From positions 1-64,000 of the forward strand of contig NZ_AWEZ01000017.1 in the NCBI RefSeq assembly GCF_000468755.1: a stretch of DNA of 64,000 bases, in the 5' to 3' direction. Under the pieces are notes generated by a model. It saw only the letters and a list, made by a program, of their open reading frames with translations, made no database searches and was not told the DNA's origin. Source of the stretch: Olsenella profusa F0195 (GTDB lineage: Bacteria > Actinomycetota > Coriobacteriia > Coriobacteriales > Atopobiaceae). A program made the position numbers and the translations under genes. How positions within the stretch are numbered: the stretch's first letter is position 1; every line of letters begins with the position of its first letter. This document shows positions 9,036 to 18,448 of the stretch, in pieces.

Positions 9036-9840
9036 GACGGGCACCTCCCCCCAGGAAGGTGACGACCTCGATGATGCGGTCGAAGAACTCCTCGCGGGGC
9101 AGGTCGCCGCGGACGATCTCGTTGAAGAGGGCGCCGTCCTTGATGAAGAGCACACGCCTCGTGAACGAGGCGGCATAGGCGTCGTGCGTGACCATCATGA
9201 TGGTGGTCCTGTCCATGCGGTTGGTGCTCTCGAGCGTCTCGAGCATGACGTTGGCATTGCGTGAGTCGAGCGCGCCGGTGGGTTCGTCGGCCAACACGAG
9301 CTTGGGGTTGCCCACAAAGGCACGCGCCGCCGCCGTGCGCTGGCGCTGACCGCCCAACATCTGGTTGGGGTACTTGTCGAGCACGTCGCTCACCCCCAGG
9401 CGCTTGGCCATGCCGCGCACGAGCGGGTCGACGAGCGCCAGGCGCTCGCCCTTGATGGTAAGCGAGAGGGCGATGTTCTCGAAGCCCGTGAGCGTCTCCA
9501 CGAGGTTGGCATCCTGGAACACGAAGCCCAGCTGCTCGCGCCGGAAGCGGGCGAGGGCGCGCCCGCGCAGCCTGGTGACGTCCTGGCCGTCGAGCAGGAT
9601 GCTGCCCGACGTGGGAACGTCGATGGTGGAGATGCAGTTGAGGAGGGTGGTCTTGCCCGAGCCAGAGGGACCCATGATGCCCACGAACTCGCCGGCGTCC
9701 ACCGTGAAGCTCAGGTCGGAAAGGGCCGTGGTCGTCACGCCGCGGCTACCGCGGGCGCCGAAGACCTTGCCGATGTGGCGAACGTCCAGCAGGCTCGTCC
9801 GCGTGGCCGCATGGGCCGGCGTGGCATGCGTCTCTGCCAT
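9025..9840 (-). CDS. BceA-like ABC transporter ATPase
   Basis: 271 aa, MacB/BceA type. Walker A GPSGSGKTT, Q-loop FVFQDANLV, Walker B LVLADEPTGALDS and the switch His in MMVTHDAYAA are present. The signature is MLGGQRQR rather than LSGGQ, an unusual first two residues though the rest fits. It would energise the neighbouring large permease for resistance to bacitracin-like or lantibiotic-like peptides, inferred from module architecture. The peptide specificity cannot be read. The 120 bases upstream hold an operator-like dyad. Confidence 0.88.
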   Translation of the reverse strand: MAETHATPAHAATRTSLLDVRHIGKVFGARGSRGVTTTALSDLSFTVDAGEFVGIMGPSGSGKTTLLNCISTIDVPTSGSILLDGQDVTRLRGRALARFRREQLGFVFQDANLVETLTGFENIALSLTIKGERLALVDPLVRGMAKRLGVSDVLDKYPNQMLGGQRQRTAAARAFVGNPKLVLADEPTGALDSRNANVMLETLESTNRMDRTTIMMVTHDAYAASFTRRVLFIKDGALFNEIVRGDLPREEFFDRIIEVVTFLGGGARHAG

Positions 9841-9906
9841 GCGATGCTCCTTTCAAGAGGGTGGCATCATCGTACGGGGCGCACCCACGGGCTTCCATCG
9901 AATGAG

Positions 9907-9956
9907 CTTACCGGGGGCTTACGATTCTGTAAGGTGGGACAGCGCTGGGACAGCGC
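9907..9956. promoter_or_regulatory. Candidate operator upstream of the Bce-type transporter genes
   Basis: Between the kinase stop and the ATPase start. CTTAC-N6-GTAAG (9918-9933) is a perfect 5-base dyad, and a further CTTAC half-site lies at 9907-9911. Next to it the 11-base unit TGGGACAGCGC is repeated in perfect tandem (9935-9945, 9946-9956). For the minus-strand genes, a weak promoter (TGGAAG, 17 bases, TACGAT) lies just downstream of the dyad, the usual place for a BceR-type activator site. Binding by the neighbouring regulator is inference. Confidence 0.5.
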
Positions 9957-9960
9957 GACC

Positions 9961-10998
9961 TCAGCGCGTCCGCTCCGCCAGGGTGAGCCGGCGGCGGTCA
10001 TGGGGAAAGCTCACGAGCACGCGCGTGCCCCTGCCCTCCTCGGAGGCGATCTCCAGCCCCAGGCCCAGCTTCTCGCAGATGCGCGCCGCAAGGTAGAGAC
10101 CCATGCCCGTCGAGCGCGCCTGCGCATGGCCGTGCTCGCCCGTGAAGCCCCGCTCGAACACGCGCGGGACGTCAGCGGCGGGGATGCCCCAGCCATCGTC
10201 GGCCAGCTCGAGCACGGTACGCTCATCGACGGAGCCCGCACCCTCGACGCAGGCAGACGCGCGCACGTGGCAGGCACCGTACTTTGCCGCGTTGACCATG
10301 GCCTGGGAGACGACGAAGGCCGCCCACTTGGCATCCGTGAACACGCGCTCCGTCTCGGCAATCGCCACCTCGACCGAGACGCCCGACTCGATGAGCAGGC
10401 GCGCGTTGTCCTTGCAGGCACCCTTGACGATGCGGACAAGCGGCACCTCGCGAATCGTGTAGTCAAGCTCGGCGGATTCGGAGCGCGCGTACCAGAGCGC
10501 CTGCTCGACCTGGGCGTTGATGCGGTCGAGCTCGCGCAGGACGGCGGGGCGCTCGGCCGCGTCCAGACGCGACACCACGAGGCCCGCGGCGGCAATGGGC
10601 ACCTTGACCTCGTGGATCCATGCCTCGATGTAGGAGCGGTAGGCGGAGAGCCGCCGCTGCGCCTCATGCACGTCGTCCGCCGCCGAGCGCCCCTGGGCCG
10701 AGAGCGCCTCGAAGACCAGGCGCCCCGCACGCGAGTCGGGCTCCTCAATCACGAGGGGGAGCTGCCAGGCGTGCTCGAGCGTGGCGGCGTTGTCCGCAAG
10801 GTCGCGCAGGAAGCGACGGTCGCGCACGTATCCCAGCACCAGCGTGGTGGCACCACTCAGCACAAGGATGGCCGCGAGCACGGCGCGGACGTCCGTCGTG
10901 AGGCCGGCCGCCTGCGCGAGCAGGTCGGCGAGCAGGAGCGTCACCAGCCAGCAGGCCAGCTGCGGCGCATGGTCGGCCAGATAGTCACGCGGCCTCAC
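9961..10998 (-). CDS. BceS-like intramembrane-sensing histidine kinase
   Basis: 345 aa from a GTG start that overlaps the regulator stop (GTGA). Two membrane helices sit in the first 60 residues with almost no extracellular loop, the hallmark of intramembrane-sensing kinases that take their signal from a partner ABC transporter. The H-box is YIEAWIHEVKVPIAAAGL, the N-box is MVNAAKYG, followed by DDGWGIP, FERGFTG and GMGLYLA. It likely phosphorylates the OmpR-type regulator encoded just upstream. Confidence 0.88.
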   Translation of the reverse strand: MRPRDYLADHAPQLACWLVTLLLADLLAQAAGLTTDVRAVLAAILVLSGATTLVLGYVRDRRFLRDLADNAATLEHAWQLPLVIEEPDSRAGRLVFEALSAQGRSAADDVHEAQRRLSAYRSYIEAWIHEVKVPIAAAGLVVSRLDAAERPAVLRELDRINAQVEQALWYARSESAELDYTIREVPLVRIVKGACKDNARLLIESGVSVEVAIAETERVFTDAKWAAFVVSQAMVNAAKYGACHVRASACVEGAGSVDERTVLELADDGWGIPAADVPRVFERGFTGEHGHAQARSTGMGLYLAARICEKLGLGLEIASEEGRGTRVLVSFPHDRRRLTLAERTR

Positions 10999-11663
10999 AG
11001 CGAGTACCCCTGGCCGCGATGGGTCCTGAGGAAGCCCCTGGGGACGCCGATGGACGCGAGGCTCTTGCGCAGGCGGTTGACGTTGACCGTGAGGGTGTTG
11101 TCATCCACGAACTCGTCGGACTGCCAGAGCTCGAAGATGAGGTCGCTCCGGCTGACGATGGCGCCCCGTGCCCGCACGAGCGCGGCGAGGATCCTGGGCT
11201 CGTTGCGTGAGAGCTCGCAGGTGGAGCCGTCGTACGACGCCTGCGAGCGCGTGGGGTCGAGCGTGAGGCCCTGCCACTCGGACAGGACGTCCACGTCGGG
11301 GTGCGCGCGGCGGATGGCCGCCGCCACGCGCGCCAGCAGCACGGGCGGGGCGTAGGGCTTCGTCACATAGTCATCCGCACCGAGGTTGATGCCCATGACC
11401 TCATCGAACTCGCTGTCGGACGACGTGAGGATCACGATGGGGACGTCCGAGCGTCCGCGCAGCTCGCGGCAGACGGCCAGGCCGTCGGCGCCGGGCAGCT
11501 TGAGGTCAAGGAGCACGCAGTCGGGAACGGCGGCGAGCGCCTCGTCCGCCGCGTGGGAGAAGTCCGTGCAGGCGGACGTCGCATAGCCCGAGAGCCCCAG
11601 CAGGCGCGCGCACTCCTCGCGCAGCGAGAGGTCATCCTCGATGATGAAGACGCGCTGCGCCAT
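10995..11663 (-). CDS. OmpR-family response regulator (BceR-like)
   Basis: 222 aa. Receiver domain with acidic pocket EDD, phospho-acceptor Asp53 (VLLDLKLPGADG), the switch Thr in ILTSSDSEFDEV and the Lys in VTKPY. A C-terminal winged helix ends NVNRLRKSL...RTHRGQGYSL. I chose the ATG at 11663, 8 bases after GGAGG. First gene of the four-gene Bce-type set. Its likely targets are the ABC genes 1.8 kb downstream, which have a dyad before them. Confidence 0.88.
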   Translation of the reverse strand: MAQRVFIIEDDLSLREECARLLGLSGYATSACTDFSHAADEALAAVPDCVLLDLKLPGADGLAVCRELRGRSDVPIVILTSSDSEFDEVMGINLGADDYVTKPYAPPVLLARVAAAIRRAHPDVDVLSEWQGLTLDPTRSQASYDGSTCELSRNEPRILAALVRARGAIVSRSDLIFELWQSDEFVDDNTLTVNVNRLRKSLASIGVPRGFLRTHRGQGYSL

Positions 11664-11879
11664 GGATCCTCCCCCCGTCCCCTGCCTCATGGCCATGGCA
11701 CCCGCCTACGGCCACTGTTCAGCGCATCAGGACCAGCAATCCCCACGCTGCCGGAAGGCCCCTGTCTCGCCCGTGAGCCGTGCCCCATCCAGTGCCATCC
11801 GAACGCAGGCAGGGAGCGGGCCCGCCACGCCGAGCGTCCCAAGCCACGCCCCAAACGTCGCGCATCCGTGTCGTACCCC

Positions 11880-12764
11880 CTACCGCACGGCCCTGGTCGC
11901 CTGCCGCGCGGCGTCGGCGCGCGCCCTGCCCACGCGCAGCACGAGGTAGGCAATCGCAAGTGCGACGTAGATCCAGAACTGGCCGGAGCCCTGTATGACG
12001 CGCGTCGGGAAGGTGGACAGGTCGCCAACCACGATCTTCGAGCCGCCGGCCCCAAACTGGGCGAGCCCCTGAGCCGTGTACATGAAGCCCACGAGCGCAC
12101 CGCAGACCAGCGTGAGGCCATAGAACGGATAGGCGCAGATCCGCTGCACGCGCTTCCAGGTCCTTCCCCGCATCCTGCGGCGTACCACCCTGAACGAGGT
12201 GACCCAGCCCACGATGAGCGCGACGAACACGATCACGAAGAGGACGCCATAGATGACGAGGTTCATGACCGTGAACCACTCGGGCAGCCCCTCGGTGCCA
12301 TGACTGGAGCCACCGCCCCAGTACCGCAGCACCGTGCTGACGCGCGAGAGGCCGTGTCCGAAGGCGGGGATGCCTCCCAGGATGGCTATCTCGGAATGTA
12401 CGGCATAGAGGCATCGCACCCGCTCGGTCTTGGGCAGGGCCCCGATGAACATGACCACGGTGAACAGCGCCACGCCCGCCTCCGCGGAGAACAGTGCCGT
12501 GCGCAGGAGATAGCCGACGGGGTTGGTGGTGGCGATGAGCCCCTGCACCGCCTGCTGATAGCTCACGGCCCACGCCGGGACGTCCTTGCCCATGAGGAGC
12601 TGCAGCACGGAGACCCAGTACTCGGCAACGGTCAACACGCCGGCGACGGCGTAGAACGTGCGCGCATGACGCTTGAGCACCCCGTCGCAGCAGAGCGCAA
12701 GGGGGAGGACCACCGCAAGGGCGATGGCGATTCGGGGGATGGAGTCGAGCACGAGAGCTACCAT
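11880..12764 (-). CDS. Multi-pass membrane protein of unknown function
   Basis: 294 aa with about seven hydrophobic segments. Scattered histidines (RHART, VHSEIA, FGHGLSR, SSHGTE) could ligate haem, and the general shape recalls ferric-reductase-like membrane domains, but no signature is clear enough to name it. It is transcribed alone between the Bce-type regulator and an oxidoreductase. The 156 bases upstream are AT-rich for this window and probably hold its promoter. Treat as unassigned. Confidence 0.65.
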   Translation of the reverse strand: MVALVLDSIPRIAIALAVVLPLALCCDGVLKRHARTFYAVAGVLTVAEYWVSVLQLLMGKDVPAWAVSYQQAVQGLIATTNPVGYLLRTALFSAEAGVALFTVVMFIGALPKTERVRCLYAVHSEIAILGGIPAFGHGLSRVSTVLRYWGGGSSHGTEGLPEWFTVMNLVIYGVLFVIVFVALIVGWVTSFRVVRRRMRGRTWKRVQRICAYPFYGLTLVCGALVGFMYTAQGLAQFGAGGSKIVVGDLSTFPTRVIQGSGQFWIYVALAIAYLVLRVGRARADAARQATRAVR

Positions 12765-12920
12765 GGCCTGTCAATCTCTTGTATCGCCGGCGCAGTACGT
12801 CCGAGCTAGTTAGACGTAGGCTACTTATTACGCATGCCAAGCGTAGCATGAGTGGCAGATAAGTTATATTAAGGTGACTTATAGACGAGGATGGACGCCC
12901 GTGCGGCGAGGCGCCCCTCC

Positions 12921-13973
12921 CTACTCGTCCCAGGGGAAGCGCACGCCTGCCTGCCGACGGGCCTCGTCCATGATGGCGAGCGACTCCACCGTCACGCGCT
13001 CGAAGTGCCGCACGCGAGCGGGCGCGTCGCCCACGCCCAGGATGGCATCGCGGAAGGTGGTGACCTCGCAGACCATGTCGTTCTCGGGGTCGGACGAGGC
13101 GAGGGGCTCCTCGACGCCGCCCACGGTCCCATAGGCCATGCCCACGTCCTCGTGGAGCACCAACGTGAGGTCGCGCGGGCAGTTGATCGCGGGAATGAGC
13201 AGCGTGCCCCTCTGGCCAATGACCTGCGAGGGCGCAAGGTCGTCTCCCACCTTGGAGAACGAGAGGTCGACCACCTTGTCCGCATAGCGCAGGGCGATGC
13301 TGCCGGCAACGTCCATGGTGGTGAGGGGCTCTGTGGTCCGCCAGGGAACATGACGCGTCACGAGCGAGGCGGAGACGGAGTCTGGCGTGCCAAACAGCGC
13401 GACGGCCGGCTCCACGCAGTAGACGCCGATGTCCGTGAGGGCGCCCTCCCCCATCATGGGGTCGAGTTGCCCCACGTACTCCCCTGCCTCGAGCCGCGCG
13501 ATGCGCGACGTCACCTTGCCAAAGCGCAGCGACGCCTGCGTGACGGCACCCAGACGGGACAGGGTTCGCTCGATGGTGGCGAACCCCTGCGTATGGAGGT
13601 TGCGCGCGGCCTCGAGCGCAACCACGTCACCTCCATGCGCCGCGTCGAAGACCCTGCGAGCCTCGCGCTCCGTCGGCGCGAACGACTTCTCCACCAGCAC
13701 GTGCTTGCCGGCATGGGCCAACAGCGACGCCTGGTCGGCATGCACGCCATTGGGCGAGGCGATGTAGACGGCGTCCACCACGTCGCTGGCGGCAAGCTCG
13801 TCCAGGCCATCAAAGAAGAGCGACGCACCATGCGGCTCGCCGAATGCGCGCGCACGCCCGAGCGCGCGGGAATAGGCGGCAACGTACTCGACGCCCTCCA
13901 CCTGCCCCACGGCATCCACGAAGCGCTCGGCAATGGCACTCGACCCGATGGTGGCAATGCGCACGACGCCCAT
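12921..13973 (-). CDS. Gfo/Idh/MocA family oxidoreductase
   Basis: 350 aa. The N-terminal Rossmann fold reads IATIGSSAIAERFVDAV with the glycine loop partly altered (GSSAIA). The conserved EK dipeptide is in HVLVEKSFAPT, and a C-terminal substrate domain follows (GALTDIGVYCVEPA). Family members oxidise or reduce sugars, inositols or related diols with NAD(P). It starts 3 bases after the aminotransferase stop, so the two share a transcript and perhaps a pathway. The substrate is unknown. Confidence 0.85.
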   Translation of the reverse strand: MGVVRIATIGSSAIAERFVDAVGQVEGVEYVAAYSRALGRARAFGEPHGASLFFDGLDELAASDVVDAVYIASPNGVHADQASLLAHAGKHVLVEKSFAPTEREARRVFDAAHGGDVVALEAARNLHTQGFATIERTLSRLGAVTQASLRFGKVTSRIARLEAGEYVGQLDPMMGEGALTDIGVYCVEPAVALFGTPDSVSASLVTRHVPWRTTEPLTTMDVAGSIALRYADKVVDLSFSKVGDDLAPSQVIGQRGTLLIPAINCPRDLTLVLHEDVGMAYGTVGGVEEPLASSDPENDMVCEVTTFRDAILGVGDAPARVRHFERVTVESLAIMDEARRQAGVRFPWDE

Positions 13974-13976
13974 GGC

Positions 13977-15137
13977 CTACACCCCCGCCCTCTCGATGGC
14001 ATGAACGGCCTCGCGCAGCTGGTCGGGCGGAAGCACGAGCGCCATGCGCACGTAGCCCTCGCCCGAGGGGCCGAAGCTCGCCCCCGGCGTGACGATGACG
14101 CCCGACCGCTCCATGAGCTCGAGGACGAAGTCCTGCGAGCTCGTACGCCCTCCCGGAATCCGTGCCCACACGAACATGGAGCCGTGCGCGTTGGGCCGCT
14201 CCCAGCCGATGGCCTCGAGACCGTCACAGAGGGCGTCACGCCGTGCCTGGTATGCCAGGCGCTGGCGCTCCACCTGCTCGCGCGGGCCCGTGAGGGCAGC
14301 GACGGCCGCCGCCTGCTCGGGGTAGAACATGCCGAAGTCAACCTGGCTCCGCAGCTTGCGCACGGCGGCGACGATGTCCGTGCGCCCCACCACGAACGAC
14401 AGGCGGGCTCCCGTGACGTCAAATGACTTGGAGAGCGAGAAGAACTCCACGCCCACGTCGAGCGCCCCGGGATAGCCGAGGAACGACCCGCCCGCGGGAC
14501 CGTCGAAGACGATGTCGGAGTACGCGTTGTCGTGGATGACGACGATGTCGTGCTCCTTGGCAAAGGCGATGATGCGCCCGTAGACCTCGGGCGTCCCCAC
14601 CGAGCCCACGGGGTTGGCCGGCAGGGAGACCACCAGGTAGCGGGCGGCGCGGGCCACATCGGCGGGGATCTCGTCCACATCGGGCAGGAAGCCATTCTCT
14701 GCCGTGAGACGATAGTAGTGAGGCGTGGCGCCGGCAAGGAGCGTGCCCGCCTGGAACACGGGATAGCAGGGGTCGGGGATGAGCGCCACGTCGCCGGGGT
14801 CGGCCAGCGCCTCGCAGGCGTACCGCATGCCCTCCTGCGTGCCGCGGCAGCTCATGACCATGTCGGGCGTGATGCCCACAACACCAAAGCGATCCTGGTA
14901 GTAGGTGCATACGGCCTCGAGCAGCTCGTCGGTGTCATGCAGGGAGTACTTCCAGTTGACGGGGTCCTGGGCGGACGCGACGAGCGCATCGATGACGTGT
15001 TGGGGAGGTCGGAAGTCCGGCGTGCCCACGGAGAGATCAAACACCGTGCGTCCCTGTGCCTCGAGCGCGCGCCTCCTGGCATTGAGCGCCGCAAACACCT
15101 CGTCACCAAACAGGTCGAGCCGCCTGGAAAACTGCAT
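13977..15137 (-). CDS. Class I/II PLP-dependent aminotransferase
   Basis: 386 aa, fold type I. The PLP-binding lysine is in SLSKSFDVTGAR; NPVGSVG and DNAYSDIVFDG supply cofactor contacts, and RMAL near the C-terminus supplies the carboxylate-binding Arg. The N-terminus (VFDLSVGTPDFRPPQHVIDAL) resembles LL-diaminopimelate or aspartate-type aminotransferases. Substrate not certain. It is cotranscribed with the following oxidoreductase. A minus-strand TAGAAT box at 15170-15175 may be its -10 element. Confidence 0.87.
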   Translation of the reverse strand: MQFSRRLDLFGDEVFAALNARRRALEAQGRTVFDLSVGTPDFRPPQHVIDALVASAQDPVNWKYSLHDTDELLEAVCTYYQDRFGVVGITPDMVMSCRGTQEGMRYACEALADPGDVALIPDPCYPVFQAGTLLAGATPHYYRLTAENGFLPDVDEIPADVARAARYLVVSLPANPVGSVGTPEVYGRIIAFAKEHDIVVIHDNAYSDIVFDGPAGGSFLGYPGALDVGVEFFSLSKSFDVTGARLSFVVGRTDIVAAVRKLRSQVDFGMFYPEQAAAVAALTGPREQVERQRLAYQARRDALCDGLEAIGWERPNAHGSMFVWARIPGGRTSSQDFVLELMERSGVIVTPGASFGPSGEGYVRMALVLPPDQLREAVHAIERAGV

Positions 15138-15273
15138 GGGATCCCCCCGGTCTCGGATTGTCCCCGCCTATTCTAGCGTGGCGCCACGGCGCACCGCATC
15201 AGCGACCGGCAAGCTTTTCAAAATGATGGCGAGACGGAAAAGGCGTGATACAAAGGGGTGCAGGGTGGTGGGC

Positions 15274-15303
15274 TCGGCATGCTCCTCCCCTATCTCTTAT
15301 AAT
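15274..15303 (+). promoter_or_regulatory. Sigma70-type promoter for the amino acid ABC operon
   Basis: A perfect TATAAT at 15298-15303 lies 45 bases before the ATPase ATG. A weaker TCGGCA at 15274-15279, 18 bases upstream, can serve as -35. The position suits transcription of the four-gene importer operon. Confidence 0.6.
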
Positions 15304-15347
15304 TGGCACTTTCTGACCGACGTGTTCGCAGAAAAGAGGCGCGCATC

Positions 15348-16079
15348 ATGGCCAACATGATCGAGATCAGCCATCTCAACAAGTACTTTGGCGACCTGCA
15401 CGTGCTCAGGGACATAGACCTCTCCGTCGCGGAGGGCGAGAAGGTCGTGCTCATCGGGCCGTCCGGCTCGGGCAAGTCCACGCTCATCCGCTCCATCAAC
15501 TGGCTCGAGGAGCCCTCGAGTGGCGAGGTGCGCGTGGGTGGGGAGCTCATGACCAAGAAGAACCACCTGGCCATCACGCGCACGTACACCTCCATGGTGT
15601 TCCAGCAGTTCAACCTCTACCCCAACATGACCGTCATGGGCAACCTCACGCTCGCCCCCATCAAGCTGCAGGGCAAGACCAGGAAGGAGGCCGAGGAGAC
15701 GGCCATGGCCAGCCTGGAGCGCGTGGGGCTTGCCCACAAGGCAGGCGAGTATCCCCAGAACCTCTCCGGTGGCCAGCAGCAGCGCATCGCCATCGCACGG
15801 GCGCTCTGCACCAAGCAGCCCATCATGCTGCTCGACGAGCCCACGAGCGCCCTGGACCCGGAGATGGTGAGCGAGGTTCTGAACGTCATGGTGGAGCTGG
15901 CCCAGGAGAACATCACCATGATCTGCGTGACGCACGAGATGGGCTTTGCCCGCCAGGTGGCCGATCGCGTGGTGTTCATGGACGATGGCCAGATCCTGGA
16001 GACGGGCACGCCGGAACACTTCTTCACGCATCCGGACAACCCCCGCTGTCAGGCCTTCCTCGACAAGATCCTTAAGTAG
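15348..16079 (+). CDS. Polar amino acid ABC transporter ATPase
   Basis: 243 aa, GlnQ/HisP type. Walker [11 protein letters not shown]-loop [13 protein letters not shown], signature LSGGQQQR, Walker [16 protein letters not shown] and switch His in CVTHEMGF are all intact. It powers uptake of a polar amino acid (glutamine, glutamate or aspartate class) with the binding protein and two permeases that follow. I chose the ATG at 15348, after an AGAGG site. Confidence 0.93.
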   Translation: MANMIEISHLNKYFGDLHVLRDIDLSVAEGEKVVLIGPSGSGKSTLIRSINWLEEPSSGEVRVGGELMTKKNHLAITRTYTSMVFQQFNLYPNMTVMGNLTLAPIKLQGKTRKEAEETAMASLERVGLAHKAGEYPQNLSGGQQQRIAIARALCTKQPIMLLDEPTSALDPEMVSEVLNVMVELAQENITMICVTHEMGFARQVADRVVFMDDGQILETGTPEHFFTHPDNPRCQAFLDKILK

Positions 16080-16973
16080 GTGGTGCGCATGCGGAATGGA
16101 AACGCCAGGGCAGACGCCCGCCCCGCCCTTACGCGCAGGGGCTTCCTTGCCGCCTGTGGTACGGCGACGGCTGCGCTTGCAGGCTTCTCGCTGGCAGGCT
16201 GCGCACGCTCGGGCGGCGCGACGGCCATGGACGGGCTCTCCGCCATCCAGGGCCGCGGCACGCTCAAGTGCGGCGTCAAGACGGACGTCCCCGGCTATGG
16301 TTACCAGGACACCGCCACGGGCAGGTATCAGGGCATGGAGATAGACATCTGCCATGAGATCGCGGCCAGCGTCTTCTCCACGACGGCGGACGATGCCCGC
16401 GCCGACAACCTCGTGGAGTTCACGGGCGTCACGGCCAAGACGCGCGGACCCCTCGTGGACTCCGGCGAGGTGGACCTCGTCTGCGCCACCTACACCATCA
16501 CGGAGGCGCGCAAGAAGTCGTGGAACTTCACCGATCCGTACTACACCGACTCGGTGGGCATGCTCGTGCTCAAGTCCGCGGGCCTGAGGAGCGTGACGGA
16601 CCTTGACGGGCGGGTCATCGGTGTGGGCGAGGGCGCCAACACGCGCAAGGAGCTGCAGAAGATGCTCGAGGACCAGGGCCTCGTCGACCGGGTGCACCTC
16701 TCCTTCGCCGAGTACATGGACTACCCCACCCTGGCGGCCGCCCTCGCGTCCGGCAACATCGACGTCTTTGCGATCGACCGCTCCATCCTGGGCGGCTACA
16801 TGAACGACAGCAACGAGCTCCTCGAGCCCGACCTGGTCTTTGGCCAGCAGGACTATGGCGTGTGCACCAACCTGCGCTCGACGGAGCTCTCCGCCGTGTG
16901 CGAGGACGTCGTCACCCAGCTGGTGTCGTCCGGCCGCATCAATGAGCTGGCCGCATACTACCATCTGCTCTAG
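16080..16973 (+). CDS. Amino acid ABC transporter substrate-binding lipoprotein
   Basis: 297 aa from GTG 16080, 294 aa from ATG 16089, which is the better-spaced start. A twin-arginine motif (LTRRGFLAA) and lipobox LAGC predict a membrane-anchored lipoprotein, possibly Tat-exported. The mature part is a family 3 solute-binding protein (GTLKCGVKTDVPGYG; FTDPYYTDSVGMLVLK), resembling glutamate/glutamine binders. The specific ligand is not determinable here. The gene abuts the ATPase stop. Confidence 0.9.
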   Translation: MVRMRNGNARADARPALTRRGFLAACGTATAALAGFSLAGCARSGGATAMDGLSAIQGRGTLKCGVKTDVPGYGYQDTATGRYQGMEIDICHEIAASVFSTTADDARADNLVEFTGVTAKTRGPLVDSGEVDLVCATYTITEARKKSWNFTDPYYTDSVGMLVLKSAGLRSVTDLDGRVIGVGEGANTRKELQKMLEDQGLVDRVHLSFAEYMDYPTLAAALASGNIDVFAIDRSILGGYMNDSNELLEPDLVFGQQDYGVCTNLRSTELSAVCEDVVTQLVSSGRINELAAYYHLL

Positions 16974-16991
16974 GAAGGGGGCTGACCAACG

Positions 16992-17753
16992 ATGAACGAG
17001 CTCTTCAACGCGGAGCGCTGGGCCACGACACCCGCAAGCTCCGACCTCCTGTGGCAGGGCTTCCTCTTCACGATCGAGGTCTCCCTGGCGGGACTCGCCG
17101 TCTCGCTCGTCATAGGCACGCTGATCGGCATATGCTCCACCACACGCTCACGCGTGCTGCGCGCCATCGCCCGCGTGTACGTGGAGTTCTTCCAGAACAC
17201 GCCCATCGTGGTGCAGGTGTTCTTCGTCTATACCGCCGGTCCCATGATCCTGCAGGCCATGACGGGGGCAGAGCACGTGGTGCGCATCGCGCCGTTCGTG
17301 CTCGTGGTCCTCTGTGTGGGCCTGTACCACGGCGCCTATGTGGCCGAGGTCATCCGCACGGGCATCGAGGCCATACCACGTGGGCAGATGGAGGGCGCAC
17401 AGTCGCAGGGCTTCTCGCGCGTGCAGGCGTACCGCTACATCATCCTGCCCCAGACGTTCCGCATCATCCTTCCGCCGCTCGCGAACCAGGCGCTCAACCT
17501 CATCAAGAACACCTCGGTGCTCGCGCTCATCGCCGGCGGCGACCTCATGTACCAGGCGGACATCATCGTGTCCGACACGGGCTACCTGCAGGGCTACATC
17601 GTCTGCTGCGTCATGTACTTCCTCATCTGCTTCCCTCTGGCCATGCTCATCACGTGGCTGGAAAGGCGCAGCAAGGCCCCCCGCAAGGCCAAGCCGACCG
17701 ACACCGTCGAGGCGGCCGGCGCCACTGCCCCCCCGACCGCAGAGGAGGCGTAG
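16992..17753 (+). CDS. Amino acid ABC transporter permease
   Basis: 253 aa, HisMQ family. Several membrane segments are present, with the ATPase-contacting EAA loop GAQSQGFSRVQAYRYIILPQ and the family pattern NTPIVVQVFF near residue 65. The C-terminus is a hydrophilic Ala/Pro-rich tail. It probably forms a heterodimer with the next permease. It follows the binding protein by 18 bases. Confidence 0.92.
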   Translation: MNELFNAERWATTPASSDLLWQGFLFTIEVSLAGLAVSLVIGTLIGICSTTRSRVLRAIARVYVEFFQNTPIVVQVFFVYTAGPMILQAMTGAEHVVRIAPFVLVVLCVGLYHGAYVAEVIRTGIEAIPRGQMEGAQSQGFSRVQAYRYIILPQTFRIILPPLANQALNLIKNTSVLALIAGGDLMYQADIIVSDTGYLQGYIVCCVMYFLICFPLAMLITWLERRSKAPRKAKPTDTVEAAGATAPPTAEEA

Positions 17754-17756
17754 CGC

Positions 17757-18407
17757 ATGGCAGCGATCTTCTCCGCAAGCAACGTGGCCTTCATGTTGCA
17801 GGGCCTGCTCAACACCATCATCATCTCGCTCGCCTCCATCCTTTTGTCCATCATCGTGGGCACGGTCCTCGCCCTCGCGAAGTCGTACTGCACGGGCCGC
17901 CTGCGCTGGGTCAGCTGGCTCGTGAGCGCCTACATCGAGCTCTTCCGCTGCACGCCCAACCTGCTGTGGATCCTCATCTTCCGCTTCACGGTGCAGGGTG
18001 ACAACGTCGTGATCTCCATCCTCGCGTTCACGGTGTTCACCTCCGCCGTCATGGCCGAGATCGTGCGCGGCGGTCTCAACGCCATGCCCACAGGACAGTT
18101 CGAGGCGGCACAGTCGCAGGGCTTCGGCTTCTTTGCCACCATGCGCTTCGTCGTGCTGCCGCAGACGTTCAAGATGATCGTGCCCGCGCTCTTCAGCCAG
18201 TGCACGACCGTCATCAAGGACACCTCGTACCTGCGCGGCATCGACGTCCATGAGTTCATGCGCAACTCCGCCGTGGTGATGGGCCAGGCCTCCACGCTGG
18301 GGGAGATCCTCGTGCTCTACGGCTTCGTGCTGCTCACGTACTTCGTGCTCAACTTTGCCATCTCGCTTGCCGTACGTGCCTACCAGCGTCGTATTTCCGC
18401 AGCGTAG
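17757..18407 (+). CDS. Amino acid ABC transporter permease, second subunit
   Basis: 216 aa, same family as the preceding gene. It has an EAA loop (EAAQSQGFGFFATMRFVVLPQ) and an early ELFRCTPNLLWILI segment. Last gene of the importer operon, starting 3 bases after its partner. The paired permeases would form the heterodimeric membrane channel of the importer. Confidence 0.92.
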   Translation: MAAIFSASNVAFMLQGLLNTIIISLASILLSIIVGTVLALAKSYCTGRLRWVSWLVSAYIELFRCTPNLLWILIFRFTVQGDNVVISILAFTVFTSAVMAEIVRGGLNAMPTGQFEAAQSQGFGFFATMRFVVLPQTFKMIVPALFSQCTTVIKDTSYLRGIDVHEFMRNSAVVMGQASTLGEILVLYGFVLLTYFVLNFAISLAVRAYQRRISAA

Positions 18408-18448
18408 GACTATGATGACGACAGACACCAACCTCCAGGGAGACATGT

